Source: an uncultured Collinsella sp. (GTDB lineage Bacteria > Actinomycetota > Coriobacteriia > Coriobacteriales > Coriobacteriaceae). From it: a stretch of DNA of 64,000 nucleotides. The DNA lies in assembly GCA_949285915.1 (NCBI GenBank), contig CASDZW010000015.1:1-64000 (forward strand). The letters are read 5' to 3'. The translations under genes and the position numbers were made by a program. Below are positions 24,659 through 33,504 of this stretch, piece after piece. A model generated the notes under the pieces. It saw only the letters and a list, made by a program, of their open reading frames with translations. It did no database searches and was not told the DNA's origin. Position 1 is the stretch's first letter. Every line of letters starts with the position of its first letter.

Positions 24659-25357
24659 ATGGGCGCGCGCATCCTGTTGGTGGAGGACGATCCGGCCATC
24701 GTCTCCGCCCTGACCGAGCTTCTGGAGGGCGAGGGCTATGCGGTCGACACCGCTGCCACGCAGACGGCGGCGCTTGCCCGCGCGCTCCCCTCCAGCGGCG
24801 ATAGCGCGCGTTCGTACGCTCTCGTCTTGCTTGACGTCTCCCTTGCCGAAGGCAACGGCCTTGCCGTCTGCGGAGCCCTCAAGCAGGCAGTGCCCGAGCT
24901 GCCCGTCATGTTCCTCACCGCATCGAGCGACGAGTTCACCACCGTTACCGGGCTGGAGCTCGGGGCGGACGACTATATCGCTAAGCCCTTCCGCCCGCGC
25001 GAGCTTCTGGCGCGCATCGCCAGCGTGCTCAGGCGCACGCAGCCGGCGAGCAGGCGCACCATCACCTTGGGCCCCCTCACCATCGACCCGGACCGCGCGC
25101 ACGTTGAGCGTGCAGGCGAGGAAGTCGCCCTCTCCGCCCTCGAGTACCGGCTGCTTTTGCTCTTTGCCACGCATCCCGGCAAGCTCGTCACGCGCGATCA
25201 GATCCGCGATGCTCTCTGGGACGACGCGGGCACCTATATCGAGGAGAACACGCTCACGGTCTACATCAAGCGCCTGCGCGATAAGATCGAGGACGACCCA
25301 GCGCACCCCGCCCTCATCACCACCGTGCGCGGCCTCGGTTACCGCGCCCTCGGCTAG
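24659..25357 (+). CDS. OmpR-family response regulator
   Basis: The protein has 232 residues: receiver domain 1-120 with acidic pocket Glu9/Asp10/Asp11, phospho-acceptor Asp59 (LVLLDVSL) and Lys in the YIAKPF motif. A winged-helix DNA-binding domain follows (about 130-230, ENTLTVYIKRLRDKI, TVRGLGYR). It starts 8 nt after the L,D-transpeptidase gene. The probable targets are the repeat sites at 26470, in front of the ABC transporter genes. Confidence 0.96.
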   Translation: MGARILLVEDDPAIVSALTELLEGEGYAVDTAATQTAALARALPSSGDSARSYALVLLDVSLAEGNGLAVCGALKQAVPELPVMFLTASSDEFTTVTGLELGADDYIAKPFRPRELLARIASVLRRTQPASRRTITLGPLTIDPDRAHVERAGEEVALSALEYRLLLLFATHPGKLVTRDQIRDALWDDAGTYIEENTLTVYIKRLRDKIEDDPAHPALITTVRGLGYRALG

Positions 25358-25366
25358 GGGCGACGC

Positions 25367-26455
25367 ATGCTGTCGCGAAACCGCCCCCTGAGGCGCGCCG
25401 TCATCGCCTGGCTCGCCGTCACAGCCGTCGTGGCGGCACTTGCGACAGCTCTCCTCGGACGGGACGGCGCCCTCATCGCGCTCGCCGCGTCGCTCGCGAC
25501 GGCTCTCCCCTTCCTCATCCATACCTACCTGCGCTACCGCGACCTCAAACGCCTCGCGGCGCGCCTGGACGCGGTCCTTCACGGCGAGCGTGAGCTCGCC
25601 TTCGAGCGTATGGGCGAGGGAGAGCTCGCCATCCTTGCCAGCGAGCTCGACAAGATGGTCCTGCGCCTCACCCTCACCGCCGACGACCTCGCCCGCGAGC
25701 GCCAGCAGCTTGCCGACGCCCTCGCCGACATCTCCCACCAGCTGAAGACGCCGCTCACCGCGCTCTCCCTCACCACCGAACTGGTGCGCAAAGACCTCGT
25801 CCGCCGCGGTGATTGCCCGGCGGAGGTAGAGCGACTCCGTCACATCGAGCAGCTCGAGGTGCACGTGCAGGAGCTCGTTGCGGTACTGCTGCGCCTGGCA
25901 CGCCTCGACGCGGGCGCGCTCCAGTTCGCGCATGCCCCGGTTGCCGTGGCTGAGCTTGTCGAGCGTGCCGCCGCGCCCCTCGCCATTGCCTACGACCTTG
26001 CCGATGTGGCGCTCGTCTACGATATCGAGGACGGCTGCTCCTTTACCGGCGACATCGCGTGGACCGCCGAGGCGCTCGGCAACATTCTCAAGAACTGCCT
26101 TGAGGCCACGCCTGCCGGCGGCACCGTCACGGTGCGCGTCCGCGAGGACCTCATCGCCTGCCGCATCACCGTCGAGGACACCGGCCCGGGTATTGCCGAG
26201 GAGGATCTGCCGCACATCTTCGAGCGCTTCTACCGCGGGCGGCGCCCCGAGGATACGGCGGATGCGCAGGAGGAACCGTCCGAGGGGACCTCCAGTGCCG
26301 TCAACCCCGCAGGTGTGGGGATCGGGCTCTCACTCGCCCGCGCGCTCATCTCTGCCCAAGGCGGGACCCTCACCGCAGAAAACGTGCGCGATGCAGATGG
26401 TGCCCCCGCGGGAGCGCGCTTCTCCATCACCTTCTTTAAGGACATCGCCGTCTGA
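25367..26455 (+). CDS. Intramembrane-sensing histidine kinase
   Basis: The protein has 362 residues. Two membrane segments (about 10-30 and 34-52) are joined by a loop of only a few residues, so there is no external sensor domain, as in BceS-type kinases that sense through a partner ABC transporter. A short linker leads to the HisKA domain with His124 (DISHQLKTPL). HATPase_c has the N-box (ALGNILKNCLE), G1 (VEDTGPGIAEEDL) and G2 (GVGIGLSLA) motifs. It is the cognate partner of the regulator just upstream (9-nt gap). Confidence 0.93.
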   Translation: MLSRNRPLRRAVIAWLAVTAVVAALATALLGRDGALIALAASLATALPFLIHTYLRYRDLKRLAARLDAVLHGERELAFERMGEGELAILASELDKMVLRLTLTADDLARERQQLADALADISHQLKTPLTALSLTTELVRKDLVRRGDCPAEVERLRHIEQLEVHVQELVAVLLRLARLDAGALQFAHAPVAVAELVERAAAPLAIAYDLADVALVYDIEDGCSFTGDIAWTAEALGNILKNCLEATPAGGTVTVRVREDLIACRITVEDTGPGIAEEDLPHIFERFYRGRRPEDTADAQEEPSEGTSSAVNPAGVGIGLSLARALISAQGGTLTAENVRDADGAPAGARFSITFFKDIAV

Positions 26456-26469
26456 CGCACCACGGCAAG

Positions 26470-26534
26470 GTGACAGAAGTGTCACGCGCCGGTCACCTGG
26501 CAGAAAGGGCACGTGTTCAGTATGGTAGGTGACC
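26470..26534 (+). promoter_or_regulatory. Inverted-repeat operator and promoter of the ABC transporter operon
   Basis: GTGACAGAAGTGTCAC (26470-26485) is a perfect inverted repeat with a 4-nt centre. A further GGTCACCT (26491-26498 region) and AGGTGACC (about 26527-26534) repeat the GTGAC half site. A -10-like TATGGT is at 26521-26526. The spacing suits an OmpR-type regulator acting on the ABC genes that start at 26560 with the ribosome site AGAGGGAG. Confidence 0.6.
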
Positions 26535-26559
26535 TATCCCCAACGCAGAGGGAGCACCC

Positions 26560-27354
26560 ATGAACATCCTTAGCGTAGAGCACCTCACCAAGGTCTACGG
26601 ATCGGGCGATACCGCCGTGACCGCGCTTGACGACGTGTCGTTTTCGGTAGAGGTGGGCGAGTTCGTCGCCATCATCGGCAGCTCAGGCTCGGGCAAGTCC
26701 ACGCTTCTGCACCTCATGGGCGGCGTCGAGCGCCCGACCTCGGGCACCGTGCGCCTCCAAGGGCAGGACGTCTTTGCCCGCACCGACGAGGAGCTCGCGG
26801 TGTTCCGCCGCCGCGAGGTCGGCCTCGTCTACCAGTTCTACAACCTCATCCCCGTGCTCGACGTGGTGGAAAACATAACGCTCCCCGTCCTTATGGACGG
26901 GCGCGAGGTCAACGAGAGCCGCCTCAAGATGCTCCTCGAGGCGCTGGGCCTCACCGGGCGCGAGCGGGCGCTCCCCAACCAGCTCTCCGGCGGTCAGCAG
27001 CAGCGCGTCGCCATCGGCCGCGCGCTCATGAACGCGCCGGCGGTCGTACTCGCCGACGAGCCCACGGGAAACCTCGATTCCAAAAACTCCACCGAGATCA
27101 TGCGCCTTTTGCGCGCATCTAACCGCCGCCTCAAGCAGACACTCATCGTCATCACGCACGACGAGGACATCGCCCTCATGGCGGACCGCGTCATCGTGAT
27201 CGAGGACGGGCGCCTCGTTCGCGATGAGCGCCGCCGGGAACCCGAGCGCACACCCCGCACGGTCGCGCCCGCATCGGTTGCGGGCACCGGCTCCTTCTCT
27301 CCGCGCGGCGGCGCCGCCTACCGCCCCGCGCACGCCGCCGAGGGGGTGCGCTAG
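26560..27354 (+). CDS. ABC transporter ATP-binding protein (BceA/MacB type)
   Basis: The protein has 264 residues. It has Walker A GSSGSGKST (about 40-48), the LIPVLDVVENITLP segment typical of the lipoprotein-release/antimicrobial-peptide group, signature LSGGQQQR, Walker B VVLADEPTGNLD and the ITHDEDIA switch. It energises the permease immediately downstream (no gap between stop and ATG). The extra ~30-residue C-terminal tail is Arg/Pro/Ala-rich and probably disordered. Confidence 0.96.
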   Translation: MNILSVEHLTKVYGSGDTAVTALDDVSFSVEVGEFVAIIGSSGSGKSTLLHLMGGVERPTSGTVRLQGQDVFARTDEELAVFRRREVGLVYQFYNLIPVLDVVENITLPVLMDGREVNESRLKMLLEALGLTGRERALPNQLSGGQQQRVAIGRALMNAPAVVLADEPTGNLDSKNSTEIMRLLRASNRRLKQTLIVITHDEDIALMADRVIVIEDGRLVRDERRREPERTPRTVAPASVAGTGSFSPRGGAAYRPAHAAEGVR

Positions 27355-30231
27355 ATGAGCATCTTCTCGCGCTTCACCCTAAAGTCGCTTTCGCGCAACC
27401 GTACGCGCACCGTCGTGTCGATCATGGGCGTGGCGCTCTCGGTTGCGCTGATTACCGCCGTGCTCACGAGCGTGGTCTCGCTCTCTCGCATGCTTATCGA
27501 GCGCACCGCGGCGGACGAGGGCTGGTGGTACGGCGAGCTCGCCGACGTGACCCCCGAGAGCTTCGACGCGCTTATGGACGAGCCCGGCATCACCTCGTGG
27601 ACGAGCATCTCAGACCTTGGCACCGTGTCGCTTGGCGATAAGAACAGCAGCCTCTTTGGCAGCTACCTCTATGCTAAGACCTGGCCTGCGGCGCAAGATG
27701 AGGCGGAGCCCCTTCTGGTGGCGCCCGAACTCGTGGCGGGGCGTGCGCCTGAGGCGCCCGGCGAGATCGTGCTCCCCCACTATCTGCAAAATGTCGAGCT
27801 CGCGCCCTGCGGGCTTACCGCGGAGGACAAAACGATCGGCATCGGCAGCACCGTCACGCTCGACCTCGGCACGCGCACCGTCCAAAACCTCGACGACGGC
27901 ACGACCTACACGGCAACGTCCTACAACGGCAGCTATGTTGACGAGGCAACGCAGCGCGAGTCCTTTGCGGCGGACCTCGGCCAGATAAGCGGCACCGTAG
28001 TGGGCTTCTACCGCAGCTACGGTGTCTCGTCCACCATCGCCCTCCAGGGCAACAGCGCCTACGTCTTTGACGACGGGAGCGCGCTTGGGCGCGTCATCTC
28101 AGACGGCTCCGAGGCGACCTGGGCGTCGGTCCTGTTCCGCACCGAGGACCCGGCGGCGGCCGAGCAGATCGTCGATGCCGTCGCGAACAAGAGCAATGCC
28201 ACCGGCGGTTCGGTCCACTCCTCCCTCATCCGCTGGATGGGCGCCACGCCGGACACCGCCATCTGGAACACCCTCTATCAGATCGCGGCGATCCTCGCAG
28301 CGGTGGTCGTCGTCGCGGGCGTGTCGCTCGTCTACAACAGCTTTGCCATCTCGGTCGCGGAGCGCACGCGCCAGTTCGGCCTCCTCTCGAGCCTGGGCGC
28401 AAGCCGCCGGCAGCTGCGGCGCACCGTGCTCACCGAGGCGCTCCTCATCGGGGCGGCGGGCATCCCGGCGGGCCTCGTGCTCGGTCTTGCCGGTTGCTTT
28501 GTGGTCTTTGGTCTTCTGCGGGAGGGCCTCATCGCCTTCACCGGCAGCACCACGGCCACCGTCGCGGTGAGTCCCGCCGCCCTTGCCGTCGCCGCTGCGC
28601 TCGGCATGGTCACGCTACTTGTGAGCGCTTGGATCCCTGCCATCCGCGCGAGCCGCGTCTCCGCCGTCGATGCCATCCGCCAGACCCAGGACGTACGTTT
28701 GAGCCGCACCGCGCTGCGTGCCCAGCGCCGCGCTGCGCGACGTGCCGGCAAGCACGGTCAGACCTACCGCCGCTCGCTCGGCATTGCAGGGCGCCTCTTT
28801 GGTGTGCCCGGCTTTATCGCCCACAAAAACCTCTCCCGCAGCTCGTCCAAGGGGCGCGTCACGGTCGCCGCGCTTGCCGTCTCGGTCGCCCTCCTCATCA
28901 CCTCCGGCTCCATCGCCGACGTGATGAGCTACGCGAGCGACACCGCCGTGAACACCATGGAGGGGCAGGACCTTGTGCTCTACATCGACGCCACGGGCGC
29001 CGGGGCGGACCAGACGCTCGCCCTCGCGGACGGCAAGGTCGACAGCGAGGGCATGCAGCGGGCGCTCGCGCGCTACTACGCGGACGCCTCCGCCCTGGAA
29101 GATGCCCATCCCAACGGCTATAACACGAGCTACGTGGCCGATATGATCGTACCCGCCCGCATGCTCGACGATGACATCACGGGTCTCGACGGCAGTGCGA
29201 ACGTCCTTCCCGACGGCACCTGGTACGGATCTGCTTACGTCTACTTTGTGGACGATGCGACATGGCGCGCCTATGTGGACGAGCTCGGCCTCTCTGAGGA
29301 CGCCTTCTGCGACACCGCGCGCCCGCTCGCCATCGCCGTGAACTCCTACACCACCAACGACGGCGAGACCTACGCCTCTTGGAAACCGTTCAAGGACACC
29401 GGTACGGTCGAGTTTCTCGAGTTCGCCGACCTCGACGGGCGCTTTATCGCCAGCATCGAAGACGGGCCTGACGGCACACCTCAGGCGCTGTATTACGATG
29501 ACCGCGGCGAGGCACACTACCTCCCCTATGACGAAGCGGTCGCCGTCGAGGACGCCGTCGAGGTGGGGGCGCTCGCCGACCACGCACCGGCCTGCGTCGG
29601 CCAGTCGGGAACCCTCCAGCTCGTCCTGCCCGCCTCCGCCATCGCCCTTTCCGCCAACACCGGGTATCTGCGCGCGAACCTCTCCTTCGATACGGGAGGC
29701 GACGCCGCAGCCGCAGCCGCGCTCGAGGATGAGCTCAAGGGCATCGCCGCCGACTATCCGGAGCTCGACTTCACCTACACGAACATTGCCGAGAGCAAGC
29801 TGCAGGCACGCCTCATGGCAACCACGGTGAACACCTTCATCTACTGCTTTGCCATCATCACCGGGCTTATCGCCGTGACGAACGTCTTCAACACCCTCGC
29901 CAACGCGCTTATGCTTCGCCGCCGCGAGTTTGCCATGCTCAAATCCGTCGGCATGGGCAACAGGGCCTTCCGCCGCATGATCGCCTACGAGTGCGCGAGC
30001 TACGCGCTGCGCGGTTTTGCCATTGGCTTTGTGCTTGCGCTTCTTGCCTCCTTTGGGTTCTACCAGGCCATGATGCTCTCGTACTCCACCTACGAGTTCC
30101 AGCTGCCCGTGGTGCAGATCGCCGCATCTCTTGTGGTGGTGCTCGCCGTGATTGTGGTGAGCGTGGTCTACGCCCTTAGGAAGAGCCAAAGCGAGAACAT
30201 TGTGGAGGCACTGCGCGCCGACGCAATTTAG
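27355..30231 (+). CDS. FtsX/MacB-type ABC transporter permease
   Basis: The protein has 958 residues, built as two FtsX-like halves. Half one has a membrane segment (about 20-40), an external domain to about residue 300, and three segments to about 430. The basic cytoplasmic stretch RAQRRAARRAGKHGQTYRR (about 450-475) leads to the second half, with a segment near 500, another external domain to about 830 and three final segments. The arrangement and the neighbouring kinase with no sensor domain resemble peptide-sensing Bce-type modules, so the transporter may both sense and remove an envelope-active compound. It ends overlapping the convergent hydrolase gene by four bases. Confidence 0.92.
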   Translation: MSIFSRFTLKSLSRNRTRTVVSIMGVALSVALITAVLTSVVSLSRMLIERTAADEGWWYGELADVTPESFDALMDEPGITSWTSISDLGTVSLGDKNSSLFGSYLYAKTWPAAQDEAEPLLVAPELVAGRAPEAPGEIVLPHYLQNVELAPCGLTAEDKTIGIGSTVTLDLGTRTVQNLDDGTTYTATSYNGSYVDEATQRESFAADLGQISGTVVGFYRSYGVSSTIALQGNSAYVFDDGSALGRVISDGSEATWASVLFRTEDPAAAEQIVDAVANKSNATGGSVHSSLIRWMGATPDTAIWNTLYQIAAILAAVVVVAGVSLVYNSFAISVAERTRQFGLLSSLGASRRQLRRTVLTEALLIGAAGIPAGLVLGLAGCFVVFGLLREGLIAFTGSTTATVAVSPAALAVAAALGMVTLLVSAWIPAIRASRVSAVDAIRQTQDVRLSRTALRAQRRAARRAGKHGQTYRRSLGIAGRLFGVPGFIAHKNLSRSSSKGRVTVAALAVSVALLITSGSIADVMSYASDTAVNTMEGQDLVLYIDATGAGADQTLALADGKVDSEGMQRALARYYADASALEDAHPNGYNTSYVADMIVPARMLDDDITGLDGSANVLPDGTWYGSAYVYFVDDATWRAYVDELGLSEDAFCDTARPLAIAVNSYTTNDGETYASWKPFKDTGTVEFLEFADLDGRFIASIEDGPDGTPQALYYDDRGEAHYLPYDEAVAVEDAVEVGALADHAPACVGQSGTLQLVLPASAIALSANTGYLRANLSFDTGGDAAAAAALEDELKGIAADYPELDFTYTNIAESKLQARLMATTVNTFIYCFAIITGLIAVTNVFNTLANALMLRRREFAMLKSVGMGNRAFRRMIAYECASYALRGFAIGFVLALLASFGFYQAMMLSYSTYEFQLPVVQIAASLVVVLAVIVVSVVYALRKSQSENIVEALRADAI

Positions 30232-31208
30232 CCCATATGGACGGCTATGAAGCCGTCGACGGTGTCCCAGTAGAGCGCGGGGTCGGTCGAGGACGCTTGA
30301 CCGTGCCCCGCGTTTTCTACCACGAGCTTTTCCTTTACCGCGCTGGCGCAGGCGTTGTAGTTCACATCGAGCATCGAGAAGGGCACGAACTCGTCGGCGT
30401 CACCGTGGATGAAGAGCATGGGCACGCTTGCCTGGGCGAGCATGTCGGTAGCGCTCGCCTCCACAAAACCGTAGCCGGCGCGGATTTGGCACGCCCATAC
30501 GCTCGAGTAGCCACAGTCCTCCACGATGAGACGAACGTTGTCGGGGAGGTCGCGGCCGGAGGCCATCATGACCTCGGCCCCGCCCATGGAGACGCCAAAG
30601 AGCATGATCTTGGCCTCAGGGTCGCGCTGGACGATATCGTTCACCCAGCCCACGAGGTCCGCGCTGTCCTGCCAGCCCATTTGGATGAGACCGGCGTCCA
30701 CGTTGCGCTCGTGCCCGCGCGCCGCCGGCATCACCACGGTCATGCCCATCTGCCAAAAGTGGTAGGCGTACTTTGCCATGTCCGCGGGCTTGCCCACGTA
30801 CCCATGGCACACGACGGCATAGGTGTGCTCCCCGACCGTCTCACGCGGGTAGCAGAGCGCCTGGACCTTCGCCGACGCGCCTCCGTCCGCCGCGGCGGCG
30901 TCGGCGGGAATCTCCCACCCGAGAAGCTCGGTGCCATCCTCAGCCGTGTGGGAGATGCTCTGCTTGCGCTCATCGAACCATGTGCGGGCCTCGGAGCTGT
31001 AATCGGCATCCTTCGCAGGCGTGACGGTCTCGAGGCCGTCGACGTCGCCGCCGCGCATCATGCTGTTCATGGTGAAGCTCGCGTGCGGGTTCAGCGCGAA
31101 GTCGACAAGAAAGTTGCCCGCAAACGCCACAGCGCCCACCAAAAGCACCGCTATCACCGCGCAGATGATAAGCGCGATCTTTACCCTCTTGTGCGACGTT
31201 TGTACCAT
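30228..31208 (-). CDS. Membrane-anchored alpha/beta hydrolase
   Basis: The protein has 326 residues. One N-terminal membrane segment (about 9-33) puts the enzyme outside. The alpha/beta-hydrolase core has GYVGKP, the nucleophile elbow GVSMGG, a GDADEFVPF strand with the acid Asp, and the late His in NAGHGQA. Such proteins act as esterases or peptidases of unknown substrate. Start ATG 31208 has AGGAGAG six bases upstream; the longer frame has no support. It is convergent with, and overlaps, the FtsX-type gene. Confidence 0.88.
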   Translation of the reverse strand: MVQTSHKRVKIALIICAVIAVLLVGAVAFAGNFLVDFALNPHASFTMNSMMRGGDVDGLETVTPAKDADYSSEARTWFDERKQSISHTAEDGTELLGWEIPADAAAADGGASAKVQALCYPRETVGEHTYAVVCHGYVGKPADMAKYAYHFWQMGMTVVMPAARGHERNVDAGLIQMGWQDSADLVGWVNDIVQRDPEAKIMLFGVSMGGAEVMMASGRDLPDNVRLIVEDCGYSSVWACQIRAGYGFVEASATDMLAQASVPMLFIHGDADEFVPFSMLDVNYNACASAVKEKLVVENAGHGQASSTDPALYWDTVDGFIAVHMG

Positions 31209-31307
31209 ACCGACTCTCCTGCCTGAAAAAATGTACCGCAGGACATGGTAAAGCATTGCCTGCGCGGTCGGGACGGCGCTACAGGTCTTCATGGATCGCG
31301 TTACAGA

Positions 31308-31342
31308 AAGCGAGGGCCCGCCCAAAAGGCGAACCCTCGCTT
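31308..31342 (-). terminator. Hairpin after the flippase-like gene
   Basis: AAGCGAGGG...CGCC-CAAAA-GGCG...CCCTCGCTT forms a long stem with small internal loops just downstream of the leftward gene ending at 31368. The following T-run is short, so termination may be partial. Confidence 0.6.
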
Positions 31343-31367
31343 GGCATTGCATATTGCTCGGGCGGCG

Positions 31368-32804
31368 TTACTCGGAAGGAGTAGCCTTGGACGCCGAGCG
31401 CGGCTTCTTCTTGCGGCGGGGCGCTGCAGTGACGGTGATGCCCTCCGCCGTGCGGCGCACGCGCGGCTTGGAAGCGGCTTGGGAGCGCTTGGCTTTGGAG
31501 CGCGTCGCCTTCTTAGCGGGAGCCTCCGTTGCGCGCGATGCGCCGGCGCCAGTTGCGGCAGACGAGCCTGCCGTCGCCTGCGGCTCGGCAACGAGCGTCG
31601 CCTGCGCGCCTGTGTGATGGTGATGCTTATGCTGCTCGGGCGCATGCGCCACACGCGGTGCCTTGCCGTCCTTCTTGGCGGACACCGGTGCAAAGCGGCC
31701 GCTAAAGCGTGCCCAGCGCTCGTGAATGGTTGCACGGTGGGCGCTCTTGAGGCCGAGCATGGGAGCGGCGATGATCGTGGGCGCGATAAAGGTGATAAGG
31801 CGCCAAAGCAGGTAGCCGGCCGTTGCGGCAGAGCCGTAGAAGTGGCCGAGGAAGAGCGCGAAGCCGCCCTCGGCACCGCCCGTGCCGCCGGGCAGCGGCA
31901 CCGCGGAGGAGAGCAGCTGCACGAAGGCCGAGGCGGCCATAACGGAGAAGAAGTCCACGTCGTGATGGCCAAACGAGAGCATGAGGAAGTACGGCACGAG
32001 ATAGAAGAACGCGAGCTGAATCATCGTGATGACTACGGTGAGGAGCATCGAGCTGCCGTGAGCCATCGAGATCTTGAACTTATCGGAGAATGCGTGGACC
32101 TCAGTGTCGAGGAACTCGCGCCAGCCGTCGATCTTGCTCGTGGCAAGGCCGAGGCGCGCGAGGATCGAAAGCGCCCAGCGGCCAAGTCTTACGACCGTGT
32201 TGGGCATGAGGCAGATGGCAACGATAGCGAGCAGCAGCACCGCGTGGCCGCCGAAGCTGAACACGCACAGAAGCGTGATATCGCCGTATTTCTCGGCAAA
32301 GAACGGCATCTTGGCGATAAGCAGGATTGCGCCCCACGCCACGAGGCCAAACTGGTAGACAAGGAAACGGGTGAACTGCGTGGCGCCGGCCTCGCCCACG
32401 TTCATGCCGCACTTGGTGAGGCGGTAGATCTGCGCCGGCGAGGAGCCGACCATCATGGGTGTGAGGTTACCGAAGAAGATACCGCTCATCTCGACAGAAA
32501 TGAGGTCGCGGATGCCGACGGGCGAGTTGGGGTCGAGCCAGACGGCGATGGCGTAGGCGGCCACGCCAAAGAGCATGTAGAGCGCCATGCAGATGCAGGC
32601 GACCACGAGCCAGGGGATCTGGACGTTTTGCATGGCGGCCCAAAACTCGGCCACCTGACCTGTCACCACCAGGAAGATGATGTAGCAGATAAGAACGAAT
32701 CCAATGAAGATGGCGCCGCGGCGCGCGCCCTTGTGGTCGTCGCCGCCAGCGGGCGCCGCATCGACCGTGCCAACGGGCGGGTTGTGCTTGGAGGAATCCG
32801 ACAT
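31368..32804 (-). CDS. Flippase-like membrane protein (lysylphosphatidylglycerol synthase TM region, UPF0104) with basic tail
   Basis: The protein has 478 residues. After a hydrophilic head, about eight membrane segments (30-375) carry UPF0104 features: NLTPMMVGSSPAQIYRL and the SSAVPLPGGTGGAEGGF loop near 310. There is no catalytic GNAT-like domain, so it is the flippase-type half only. From about residue 380 the C-terminus is a ~95-residue tail rich in Lys, Arg, Ala and a HKHHHH cluster, with no clear fold. The role is probably lipid or lipid-linked precursor movement. ATG 32804 seems sound. Confidence 0.85.
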   Translation of the reverse strand: MSDSSKHNPPVGTVDAAPAGGDDHKGARRGAIFIGFVLICYIIFLVVTGQVAEFWAAMQNVQIPWLVVACICMALYMLFGVAAYAIAVWLDPNSPVGIRDLISVEMSGIFFGNLTPMMVGSSPAQIYRLTKCGMNVGEAGATQFTRFLVYQFGLVAWGAILLIAKMPFFAEKYGDITLLCVFSFGGHAVLLLAIVAICLMPNTVVRLGRWALSILARLGLATSKIDGWREFLDTEVHAFSDKFKISMAHGSSMLLTVVITMIQLAFFYLVPYFLMLSFGHHDVDFFSVMAASAFVQLLSSAVPLPGGTGGAEGGFALFLGHFYGSAATAGYLLWRLITFIAPTIIAAPMLGLKSAHRATIHERWARFSGRFAPVSAKKDGKAPRVAHAPEQHKHHHHTGAQATLVAEPQATAGSSAATGAGASRATEAPAKKATRSKAKRSQAASKPRVRRTAEGITVTAAPRRKKKPRSASKATPSE

Positions 32805-32931
32805 GGCGCTCCCCTATAAGGCAATCGATGGCTCGAATGTTCCGACACGTGTAACACACCTAGTTTAGCGTACGTTCCGGCTCGTCCGACCCCCATTCGG
32901 CGGGCGGCTCAAAACTCCTAAAGCACGCATG

Positions 32932-32954
32932 AAAAAAGGCTCCCAAAGGAGCCT
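32932..32954 (-). terminator. Terminator of tRNA-Glu copy 1
   Basis: On the minus strand the stem AGGCTCC-TTTG-GGAGCCT runs into TTTTTT, a canonical terminator 11 nt after the tRNA end. The same hairpin follows the second tRNA-Glu. Confidence 0.92.
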
Positions 32955-32965
32955 CGAGAAATCGT

Positions 32966-33042
32966 TGGTAGCCCGTACCAGATTCGAACTGGTGATCTCC
33001 GCCTTGAGAGGGCGGCGTCCTAAACCGCTAGACGAACGGGCC
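32966..33042 (-). tRNA. tRNA-Glu (anticodon CTC), copy 1
   Basis: The cloverleaf is complete: acceptor stem GGCCCGT/ACGGGCT, TTCGAATC T-loop, anticodon loop CTCTCAA (anticodon CTC) on the stem CCGCC/GGCGG, and encoded CCA end. The sequence is identical to the second copy at 33320. Confidence 0.95.
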
Positions 33043-33051
33043 ATAAACGAA

Positions 33052-33125
33052 TGGCTGGGATGGAGGGAGTCGAACCCCCATTGACGGAACCAGAATCCGC
33101 TGTCCTGCCATTAGACGACATCCCA
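33052..33125 (-). tRNA. tRNA-Gln (anticodon CTG)
   Basis: The acceptor stem is TGGGATG/CATCCCA, the T-loop TTCGACTC, and the anticodon loop TTCTGGT (anticodon CTG); the CCA end is encoded. It lies 9 nt upstream of tRNA-Glu copy 1 in the same leftward cluster. Confidence 0.94.
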
Positions 33126-33286
33126 ATGGTTCATTCGCACGCTCGCGTTGCCGCTTGCGCAAGTAGGAATAATACGGCACCGCGCCGGATGACGCAAGCC
33201 CCCAATTGCGATTTTTTCTGAGGGGCGCCTCCGCGAGTTGCACACGCAGAGCGTAGCGACAGAAATCAGAAACCTCTCACGATATG

Positions 33287-33309
33287 AAAAAAGGCTCCCA
33301 AAGGAGCCT
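33287..33309 (-). terminator. Terminator of tRNA-Glu copy 2
   Basis: It is the same AGGCTCC/GGAGCCT hairpin and T-run as at 32932, directly after the tRNA-Glu copy 2. Confidence 0.92.
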
Positions 33310-33319
33310 CAAAAATCGA

Positions 33320-33396
33320 TGGTAGCCCGTACCAGATTCGAACTGGTGATCTCCGCCTTGAGAGGGCGGCGTCCTAAACCGCTAGACGAACGGGCC
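33320..33396 (-). tRNA. tRNA-Glu (anticodon CTC), copy 2
   Basis: It is identical over its whole length to copy 1 at 32966-33042, including the encoded CCA. The flanking terminator is also copied, so the duplicated unit was tRNA plus terminator. About 190 nt with no gene separates it from the tRNA-Gln. Confidence 0.95.
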
Positions 33397-33504
33397 GTGC
33401 GCACCGGCAGTGCCTTAGTGCGAGAAAGAATATACGGGAACCGGGCGCCGGGCGCAAGTACCTTTTTGGATACACGCGATTTTATGGTCATCTCGTGGAG
33501 CGAC

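Noticed and set aside
28615-30189. 524-residue minus-strand ORF opposite the FtsX-type permease
   Set aside because: Product is His/Gly/Val/Glu-rich with no motif; antisense of a high-GC gene.
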